Positions 15,873 to 21,146 of a DNA stretch of 21,146 nt are shown piece by piece; position 1 is the first letter of the stretch, and each line of letters opens with the position of its first letter. The notes under the pieces were generated by a model. That model had not been told where the DNA came from. It saw nothing but the letters and a program-made list of their open reading frames with translations, and made no database searches. Source of the DNA: a virus. Made by a program: the position numbers and the translations under genes. Location: positions 1-21,146 of the IMG/VR virus record IMGVR_UViG_3300040801_005227; one strand, given 5' to 3'.

Positions 15873-16385
15873 TTACATGCGTTCCAGCGCTCTGCGTTTA
15901 CGTCCCCAGGGCGTGTAACGGCGGATCATCAATGCCACACTTTTAGGCAACACGGGCTTTTGCGTGTACTTGTCGACCTTGACCATCAGGGGGCCAATTT
16001 TAACCTGTTCAAATCCCATTAAATCGCGATTGGAATCTATAGTCAGGTCTTCACCCAGTAAATGATATGCAAATTCTGCCGTAGCTTCTTTAAGCCAATT
16101 CGGAACAGTGTCCGCGCCGATTTGAACACCATCAATATCGTAGACATATGACCGTGGCCATCTGAGGGCCTGATCATCACTGGTCTTGGTTCCTATCCAG
16201 TTGACCAGATCATCGAGCAGCCGTGTAGCCCATATCAGCGCCGGGGTCTTTTCTTCGCCATCGTCAGCCGCTTCCCATGTCGTTAAACTGTGAAGACGGC
16301 TTTCATGATAGGCCTGTGCTTCTGCTAAAGTACAATAGCAATTGGCACTTGTACCGCCTGCGGTCGCATCTATTGTAAGGGCCAT
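15873..16385 (-). CDS. Head-tail connector / adaptor (DnaT-like family)
   Basis: A 170-residue protein with the layout of phage head-tail connectors that databases often label 'DnaT-like ssDNA-binding'. It has CTLAEAQAYHESRLHS near the N-terminus, an ALIWATRLLDDLVNWIG helix, ALRWPRSYVYDIDGVQIGAD with the family's WPR…DG motif, and an alpha-helical ELATAEFAYHLL-type segment (here LKEATAEFAYHLLGEDL). The C-terminus is basic (RRYTPWGRKRRALERM). These proteins form a ring under the portal that joins head to tail. It is the first of four neck genes in the canonical order, which supports the call. AAAGGAA precedes the ATG by nine bases. Confidence 0.82.
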   Translation of the reverse strand: MALTIDATAGGTSANCYCTLAEAQAYHESRLHSLTTWEAADDGEEKTPALIWATRLLDDLVNWIGTKTSDDQALRWPRSYVYDIDGVQIGADTVPNWLKEATAEFAYHLLGEDLTIDSNRDLMGFEQVKIGPLMVKVDKYTQKPVLPKSVALMIRRYTPWGRKRRALERM

Positions 16386-16407
16386 TGTAAAGTTCCTTTA
16401 TACGCTA

Positions 16408-16620
16408 TCAGTTGGTCTGGTGTTTTCGAATATTACCCATGTCGCGTGAAAGCATGCGACGCCGATTGGCATCGGTCATGCCATTTTGTGACATTAAACG
16501 CTTAGAAATTATGCGCTGTATAGGATGTTCTATGCCTCGGTTGGGCATGGGGGTTTGGCCTAAGTTGATTGATTTCGATTTGATAATATTAAATTTTTTT
16601 AAATTGATTTGGAGTGCCAT
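16408..16620 (-). CDS. Small basic hypothetical protein (70 aa)
   Basis: Seventy residues starting one base after the upstream stop, with the same MAL- start as its two neighbours. The N-terminus is Lys- and Ile-rich (MALQINLKKFNIIKSKSI); the middle has an IEHPIQRIISKRLMSQNGMT segment; the C-terminus is very basic (DANRRRMLSRDMGNIRKHQ). No recognised domain, signal peptide or membrane helix. The tight spacing on both sides and its ribosome-site context make it likely real. The charge could suit contact with DNA or with an acidic capsid surface, but this is speculation. Confidence 0.62.
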   Translation of the reverse strand: MALQINLKKFNIIKSKSINLGQTPMPNRGIEHPIQRIISKRLMSQNGMTDANRRRMLSRDMGNIRKHQTN

Positions 16621-16621
16621 T

Positions 16622-16963
16622 TTAAAGTTCCTTAATTTTCATAGAAATGTCTTTTTCCCATTTATGGGGTGGTGTCAAATCGGTTACGCCATAGAAGGTT
16701 ATTTTATAAGGCGTATTGGTATCATCGCCACCGCGAATCAACGCTTGCAATGATGTGCTGGTCATACCCGTAGAGGTGCCGTTGATCAGTGTCATGGTTG
16801 TCAAATCGACAATGGCTGCCGTGCAGGTTGCGCCGCTGGCATTTGTAGCGACAATATAACAGCTGCCTAAGGCCAATTTTTCACCGGCATCCATGTTTTT
16901 ACCGAAGTCGACATCGATCCTAAATTCTTCCCATGATTGCTTAGTGAAATTATCAAGGGCCAT
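16622..16963 (-). CDS. Small beta-sandwich virion protein (113 aa), Ig-like fold inferred
   Basis: MALDNFTKQSWEEFRIDVDF opens a 113-residue protein with alternating strands (CYIVATNASGATCTAAIVDL) and an ending YKITFYGVTDLTPPHKWEKDISMKIKEL. This layout resembles small phage proteins encoded near the neck genes that look like single Ig-like domains with a conserved tryptophan near the C-terminus (…KWE.D..MK.KE). No enzyme motif is present. Start ATG overlaps the upstream stop (TAATG), with GAGGTAG as the likely ribosome site. A capsid or neck accessory protein is inferred. Confidence 0.78.
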   Translation of the reverse strand: MALDNFTKQSWEEFRIDVDFGKNMDAGEKLALGSCYIVATNASGATCTAAIVDLTTMTLINGTSTGMTSTSLQALIRGGDDTNTPYKITFYGVTDLTPPHKWEKDISMKIKEL

Positions 16964-17142
16964 TATTCTACCTCATCTTCTTCAAAGCTGCGTTGTGTCA
17001 AAGATTTGACAAACGAAAGCGTTTTAATTTCTTTGGCAAAACTGCGTGCAACAACAGGTTCTTCGTAAGAAAAAGTGCGTTCTGCGTATTCGAAAGAACG
17101 TGTAATTATTTCTTTTGTGAATGTCGCCAGTGATTCGGTCAT
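16963..17142 (-). CDS. Microprotein B (59 aa) with 18-residue RSF repeats
   Basis: The ATG at 17142 overlaps the stop of microprotein A and its TAA overlaps the ATG of the next gene (TAATG). RSF occurs at residues 15, 33 and 51, exactly 18 residues apart. Within the first two units T follows at +8 and S-[YF] at +10/+11, so the protein is close to three copies of one short unit, the last truncated. Eighteen residues equals five helical turns, so the Phe residues could line one face of a helix. Charged throughout, acidic at the C-terminus (EEDEVE). Its end resembles the end of microprotein A. Function unknown. Confidence 0.7.
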   Translation of the reverse strand: MTESLATFTKEIITRSFEYAERTFSYEEPVVARSFAKEIKTLSFVKSLTQRSFEEDEVE

Positions 17143-17315
17143 CGCGGTTGCGGCCTGTCTTCAGTAAACGAGCGATTTAAAAATGATTTGACAAAAGATT
17201 TTGCGCTACGAAAAACGATTGATAAAAACCCCACACGCCCTACGACCCCCTTGGTCATTAATGAAACACCGGCATTGGATGCCCCGGCGCGGCCGTTGGT
17301 TAATCTAGGGATCAT
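17139..17315 (-). CDS. Microprotein A (58 aa), basic, paired with the next gene
   Basis: The ATG at 17315 overlaps the stop of the 456-residue gene (ATGA), and the stop overlaps the next start in the same way, so translation is very likely coupled. The product is MIPRLTNGRAGASNAG…, strongly basic, with a hydrophobic middle (GVVGRVGFLSIVF) and the C-terminal SFVKSFLNRSFTED at residues 40-53. That segment matches microprotein B at 10 of 14 positions without gaps. It is below usual gene-calling length, but without it and B there would be an otherwise empty ~350-base gap in a tightly packed operon. Function unknown; a small decoration, scaffold or membrane-active peptide are all possible. Confidence 0.7.
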   Translation of the reverse strand: MIPRLTNGRAGASNAGVSLMTKGVVGRVGFLSIVFRSAKSFVKSFLNRSFTEDRPQPR

Positions 17316-18682
17316 TGCTTTACCACCTGATAGGTTTCCATCTGGTCATTGTTCCATGTAACGGTTACCAGATAAGTTGCCAGTACATTTGCGGTGCTGC
17401 CTACAGAGGCTTCATCGGTATATGTCCTGATGCGGGCGCTGGTCAGAAAATTCTGGTTTTGATAGATTTGATAACTGCATTGATCCTGGTACATATTTTC
17501 TTGCGACATGCCCAGCATCCGCGCTATCTGGGTATTGTTCTGGCTCAGCTGCCAGCCGAGCGAGCCAATGACCTGGTGTTCGGCAATAGGCTCGTCCATG
17601 ATATGATCGGCAATGTGATTGGGGTTGTTGACGTTGTCGACGTTAACCGTTCCTCCGGTCGAGTAATCTTCCACTAAGCCGGTCCCAATGATCGTTATGT
17701 ACCCGGCGGTTATCGTCGAATCCAGGTACACCCATCCCGCGTTCAGGCTCGCGTTGGCCTGATCGCTCGCCCCAGTTTTGTTTTCCCACTTTACATATCC
17801 GTTGAAGTTTTGCATTACTAACGACTGACCGGCTCCGCCTAAGTTGATTGTTGGAGGATTTCCCAGGCGCGAGCCCGCCCAGCAATCGAGGAAGTAAGCG
17901 TCCGCGCCGCCGTCTAATGATATTTCGCCTGCCAAAACGCATAATTCTACATACCCCGATATATAATTAAGGTCATAGATGAGGCAATCCTTGACTTTGC
18001 TGTTGCCGTCCAAGGTGCCGGTAAGAGAACACTCGTAAAATTCACAATTGTTAACATTGGCGCTAGGTTCAACAGTGATTGTGGTCCTGCTCATTGATTC
18101 GCCAATAAAAGTAAACTGTGTGAAATCAAAACTGTTGCCGAGTGTAATGTCACCCAAAATATAAAAGACCGTGAAACCCCTGGTTTGAGCAATCAACAAT
18201 GCGTCGGACATATTGTTGACCGGCCGTTGAGCCGTGCCAACGGGAAAAAGTGTGCCGCTATAAACAGAGCCTTCATCAACCGTTACGCCACCGTTAAACG
18301 ATGCGAACTCAATTGCCGCATTGGTAATCAAGCCCGCAGCGTTATTGACGATCAAAGAAACTTGGTTGGCGACCTTGACGTCGGAAATGTTGTGGTTCGC
18401 ACCGACACAGTTAACAGTGTATTGTCCATCTTCGAATTGAACCGTATATCCGTTAATGACCTCGACGATACGGGCATAGGTTAACCCTGAAAGCGTGACT
18501 TCGGTATTGTGGTTGTGCGTATCATCGGCCCAAATACCTTCTTCATCGTCTTGAAGCGCATGTAGTTGAAGTCGGAACCAGTTCAAATCCAACTCACGCA
18601 CTTCCGGAGAAGTCTGTATTAATGTCAGGTCTGCCTTGGGGACAAAAATTACTTTAGTGCCCCAATGGATCGAAATGGCCAT
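17312..18682 (-). CDS. Beta-helix virion protein (456 aa) with conserved 'IHWGTKVIFVPKADL' N-terminus
   Basis: Residues ~1-140 form a compact N-terminal module: MAISIHWGTKVIFVPKADL, then an acidic linker (LQDDEEGIWADDTHNHNTEV) and ARIVEVINGYTVQFEDGQY. This resembles a set of hypothetical proteins I recall from uncultured phages (memory, not a search). Residues ~146-350 are a likely right-handed beta-helix with repeated short strands (FYILGDITLG, CEFYECSLTGTLDGNSKVKDCLIYDL). The last ~100 residues contain DHIMDEPIAEHQVIGSLGW and a terminal beta-rich segment. The stop overlaps the next start (ATGA). Position before the neck genes suggests a capsid-attached fibre or decoration protein; function is unproven. 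Confidence 0.82.
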   Translation of the reverse strand: MAISIHWGTKVIFVPKADLTLIQTSPEVRELDLNWFRLQLHALQDDEEGIWADDTHNHNTEVTLSGLTYARIVEVINGYTVQFEDGQYTVNCVGANHNISDVKVANQVSLIVNNAAGLITNAAIEFASFNGGVTVDEGSVYSGTLFPVGTAQRPVNNMSDALLIAQTRGFTVFYILGDITLGNSFDFTQFTFIGESMSRTTITVEPSANVNNCEFYECSLTGTLDGNSKVKDCLIYDLNYISGYVELCVLAGEISLDGGADAYFLDCWAGSRLGNPPTINLGGAGQSLVMQNFNGYVKWENKTGASDQANASLNAGWVYLDSTITAGYITIIGTGLVEDYSTGGTVNVDNVNNPNHIADHIMDEPIAEHQVIGSLGWQLSQNNTQIARMLGMSQENMYQDQCSYQIYQNQNFLTSARIRTYTDEASVGSTANVLATYLVTVTWNNDQMETYQVVKQ

Positions 18683-18685
18683 GGT

Positions 18686-18952
18686 TTATACTTTCTGCAG
18701 CGCCTCAAGCTCTTTGATTCTGGCTCTGAGTTGCTGGTTTTCAAGCAAGTATTGATTGGTATCACTGTTCGAACGGTTAAGTGCTTGTTGAATAATTACC
18801 TTTTGATTGACCTTTTCGATTTCCCATTGTGCTTTTTGACTTTCTAAAACGAGAATTGTTTTTTCAAGTGTGAGAATTTTCTTTTCCAGTTCAGGCACGG
18901 CTTGTGCCAGTGATTGATAACGTTTTTGCCAATCGTTTTGTGTTTGATTCAC
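18686..18952 (-). CDS. Small coiled-coil protein (88 aa)
   Basis: Eighty-eight residues, nearly all predicted helix. Residues ~15-52 carry a leucine/isoleucine heptad pattern (LAQAVPELEKKILTLEKTIL), with a second helix at ~65-88 ending in LRARIKELEALQKV. There is no signal peptide, membrane segment or catalytic motif. It lies between two beta-helix-type proteins with gaps of 11 bases upstream and 3 bases downstream, so it is probably translated with them. A trimerisation or assembly partner for those fibres is a reasonable inference; I do not recognise the family. Start ATG at 18952. Confidence 0.75.
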   Translation of the reverse strand: MNQTQNDWQKRYQSLAQAVPELEKKILTLEKTILVLESQKAQWEIEKVNQKVIIQQALNRSNSDTNQYLLENQQLRARIKELEALQKV

Positions 18953-18963
18953 AGAAATTCCTT

Positions 18964-20493
18964 TTAATCTTGAATGAGAAGAACATTGAATGTCACTCCG
19001 GACGAAGAATCGATCGTGCCGGAAATCTCATAAGTTTTATAATAAGGAGGGTTGCCAGAAGCCTTTCTAACCCAACCTGAAACAGGCTGGTCAGATGCCA
19101 GTGAGCGCGTGTCCGACACATTGCCGGATGCATCGGTAAGCTCGTTGAAAATGACGGTGCCTTGTGTTAGCGGCCCGCCAGAATCGCAGATCAAATAAAC
19201 CCTTGCACCTTGGATGTTGGTTCTACCAACAATTGCCTTGACGTTTACCTGTGTTGTGACCGGATTGCTGACCACATCGAATGTGCCGCCGGCCGAGGTG
19301 CAGCCTGTCGCTGATATGTTGGTGCCATTTTGCGAATTGATAGTCAGTATGCCAGCGCTGCCAGCCCAATACAATGCAAAGCTTGTCGTGTTATCTGGAT
19401 CAGAAAAAAACCAGTTATCCATCGTAAAGGTCGTGACTGCCGATGCGACGTAGACAGCATAAGAGCCATTGTTTTCGTAACCGTCGAACTGAAGATCGGT
19501 ACATTTGTCTGATTCGGCCTCAAGGTTGACCAGCAACGCGCCGTAAGTTGGTTCATTGGTATTGATAAATTTGCAGTTTGTGACCGTGGCTCCATTGGTA
19601 TCCATGTAACCGGATTCAACGAAGTTTGCGCCTGAAATTACCTGACCGGATGTAAGATCGATCTGAGAGGCGCGAGTCAAACCGCCGCCGGTCATATTGA
19701 ACGCATTGGCACCGGTGGCAGAGAAAGCAAAGTTGGCCGTACCTTCTGCGGCAATCAGTGTGTTCTCTAAGGTCAGTGTCCCGGTCACGGTCATCTTGTA
19801 AGCCGAAATGCCGTTTAATGTATCTTTGAACGTCAAGCTTTCATTTTTGGATATCATCGATGTGCCGGCTAATCTTAGGTTGCCCTGAGAAAAGATCTGG
19901 CCGGAATAGTTTTCGAGGATGCCGTATTTGTTTGAAGAATTATTTTCATCGATAGCGGTTGCTTCGGCAAAAAGCGCATCGTTGGCGGTGGTGCCGGAGA
20001 CAGTGAAACCCGAGCCGTAGTACATCGCATCAATCCAGTTATTGATAACCGAACGGATGTTTCCCGAAGCTGAATTATCAACTATGACACGCAAGACAGA
20101 AAAATTAGCGGGGACAAAAGTGCCGGTTGGAGTGCCGCCATTATTGACATCAACGACAAATGGACGGAAAGCACCATCTACTGCGGGAAGGGACGATGTG
20201 GCTAATGTATAGCTGCGATAATTGCCCGAACTACTTTGAAGCTCGAGTTTAACACTGGTGTAATAAAAAGACAAATCTGATTTCATCCACATCATGAACA
20301 GATTGTCTGTCCCTGAAATGTCGCTAGATAGTGTTAACGTACCAGTTTCAGAGGCGTTTTTGGAAACAAGCCACGACTCAGAATTGACGCTTTGCACCGC
20401 AACGTTGTATGCATCGGCACCGTCAGTTCCAGACCAGTTCCCTTCGTTGTCGTTATTTGTGTGCAAACGCATCCCTGCCAAAGAAACAGCCAT
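18964..20493 (-). CDS. Beta-solenoid-like virion protein (509 aa), probable head-fibre or decoration protein
   Basis: A 509-residue protein with no signal peptide. Residues ~20-170 look like a beta-sandwich (carbohydrate-binding-like). Residues ~185-410 are a run of short strands with stacked small and hydrophobic residues (LRLAGTSMISKNESLTFKD, MTVTGTLTLENTLIAAEGT), typical of a right-handed beta-helix. Residues ~415-509 form an Ig-like ending (VGRTNIQGARVYLICDSGG … TDASGNVSDTRSL). No catalytic motif stands out, so I infer a structural role. ATG at 20493 follows a G-rich ribosome site. It sits between another beta-rich protein and an 88-residue coiled coil, upstream of the neck genes, which suggests a head-proximal fibre. 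A depolymerase with a beta-helix fold cannot be excluded from sequence alone. Confidence 0.82.
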   Translation of the reverse strand: MAVSLAGMRLHTNNDNEGNWSGTDGADAYNVAVQSVNSESWLVSKNASETGTLTLSSDISGTDNLFMMWMKSDLSFYYTSVKLELQSSSGNYRSYTLATSSLPAVDGAFRPFVVDVNNGGTPTGTFVPANFSVLRVIVDNSASGNIRSVINNWIDAMYYGSGFTVSGTTANDALFAEATAIDENNSSNKYGILENYSGQIFSQGNLRLAGTSMISKNESLTFKDTLNGISAYKMTVTGTLTLENTLIAAEGTANFAFSATGANAFNMTGGGLTRASQIDLTSGQVISGANFVESGYMDTNGATVTNCKFINTNEPTYGALLVNLEAESDKCTDLQFDGYENNGSYAVYVASAVTTFTMDNWFFSDPDNTTSFALYWAGSAGILTINSQNGTNISATGCTSAGGTFDVVSNPVTTQVNVKAIVGRTNIQGARVYLICDSGGPLTQGTVIFNELTDASGNVSDTRSLASDQPVSGWVRKASGNPPYYKTYEISGTIDSSSGVTFNVLLIQD

Positions 20494-20508
20494 AACGAAC
20501 CCCCATTA

Positions 20509-21146
20509 TTAAGCATCGCTGGTTCGAATTGCCGTTGCAGAGCCACCGCCTGTATTAAACGGTGCTGTAGCTTCATAAGTTTTGATTGGTGTTCCTCCGC
20601 CGTCTCGCACGCGTACAAACATGGTCCGTGATGAATCGTAGACCACCGTAAATTGCAATGTAGCTGCCGAGGCAAGTTGATCAATATAGCCTATGAAAAC
20701 GTTATTGCCGGCCGATGCTGTGCCGCCGTGAGCGTCAAAGCTGGTCGCTGCGATGGTAAACTCATCATCACTGTCATGTGACAACCATGGAATCCGACGG
20801 TAAGTTCCTTGATCTAGTTGAATACGAAGGTTGCCTGTTTGAGGCGTGTCTCCCGGGATGTTGCCAGTACCGACATTGATTGTTGTCTCAGCTGCACCGG
20901 CTAAAGCAATCGATAAGGTCATTTGGCTAAAGTCGATCGCTGAACCGGAAGCATTTGTGACCAAGACTCGATCTTCATTTTCAACTAAACCAAAGACACT
21001 GAAGGTAATGTTTTGAGGTGGTGTACGCTGGACGTTCGTAAGGTCAAAGACTTTATCGCTTTCGGTCAGAGAGGAAACGCTGAAACCGACGCCGAAAGCA
21101 CCGATAATCGCGGAGCCCGTAGATTGACCCAGAAAAACCGGCGAGA
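20509..21146 (-). CDS. Beta-rich phage structural protein, 5' end outside the window
   Basis: The frame is open from the window edge to the stop at 20509, about 212 codons; the apparent start at 20964 is only an internal TTG codon with readable sequence before it (…ENEDRVLVTNASG). The true start lies to the right of the window. The product is rich in Ser, Thr, Gly and Val with alternating hydrophobic residues, as in beta-sandwich or beta-solenoid virion proteins. It has a DLTNVQRTPPQNITF segment followed by a GLVENEDRVLV segment, and ends in a Gly/Thr-rich tail (GGGTPIKTYEATAPFNTGG). I do not recognise a named domain. It leads into the 509-residue beta-rich protein after a 15-base gap, so the two are probably made together. 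A head fibre or capsid-decorating protein is the best inference; a tail fibre is less likely because the neck and tail genes come later. Confidence 0.8.
   Translation of the reverse strand, partial: SPVFLGQSTGSAIIGAFGVGFSVSSLTESDKVFDLTNVQRTPPQNITFSVFGLVENEDRVLVTNASGSAIDFSQMTLSIALAGAAETTINVGTGNIPGDTPQTGNLRIQLDQGTYRRIPWLSHDSDDEFTIAATSFDAHGGTASAGNNVFIGYIDQLASAATLQFTVVYDSSRTMFVRVRDGGGTPIKTYEATAPFNTGGGSATAIRTSDA

Noticed and set aside
1-21146. Gene transfer agent rather than phage
   Set aside because: A 1647-residue tape measure, large fibres and a decoration cassette fit a full siphophage; defining genes that could prove either are outside the window.
1-21146. tRNA genes, CRISPR arrays, insertion sequences, attachment sites
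   Set aside because: None seen: no cloverleaf-like intergenic space, no regularly spaced repeats, no transposase or integrase reading frame.

Overview
The window is one continuous block of tailed-phage virion genes, all read from the minus strand (right to left). It comes from a siphovirus-like phage or prophage: a long tape-measure protein is present, and I see no sheath, baseplate-wedge or contractile-tail genes. There is no terminase, portal, capsid, integrase, replication or lysis-cassette gene, so free phage cannot be separated from prophage. Strong GGAGG-type ribosome sites show a bacterial host. A peptidoglycan-cleaving domain in the tape measure fits that, but the host taxon cannot be named. 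Genes are packed with ATGA/TAATG overlaps or gaps of tens of bases, as in a single late operon. No convincing promoter or terminator was found, and no tRNA or CRISPR. No stretch over 300 bases lacks a gene.

Layout in transcription order. (1) 21146-16408, accessory virion cassette: the tail end of a beta-rich protein cut by the window edge, a 509-residue beta-solenoid-like protein, an 88-residue coiled coil, a 456-residue beta-helix protein, two overlapping microproteins with related C-termini (missed by a length cutoff of 60 residues), and 113- and 70-residue proteins. From the usual order of such genomes (capsid, then neck), these probably decorate the capsid or form head fibres. (2) 16385-14569, neck: head-tail connector (annotated elsewhere as DnaT-like), head closure, HK97-gp10-like tail completion, and DUF4128-like tail terminator. 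(3) 14522-7807, tail shaft: tail tube, an unusually good RNA hairpin, a tail assembly chaperone with a -1 frameshift extension (A AAA AAC plus a hairpin), and a 1647-residue tape measure carrying a lytic transglycosylase domain. (4) 7806-1, tail tip and host recognition: a small distal-tail-like protein, a giant 1288-residue hub fused to beta-propellers and containing an unexpected two-helix membrane hairpin, a 385-residue tip protein, a 92-residue helical protein, a DUF2793 fibre, and a large jelly-roll-like protein that runs off the left edge.

Together the genes build the head-tail joint, polymerise a non-contractile tail tube around a tape measure made under chaperone control, cap it with a receptor-recognising tip, and probably breach cell wall and membrane. 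The features most worth following are the membrane hairpin inside the hub, the paired 18-residue-repeat microproteins, the frameshift signal, and the hairpin between tail tube and chaperone.
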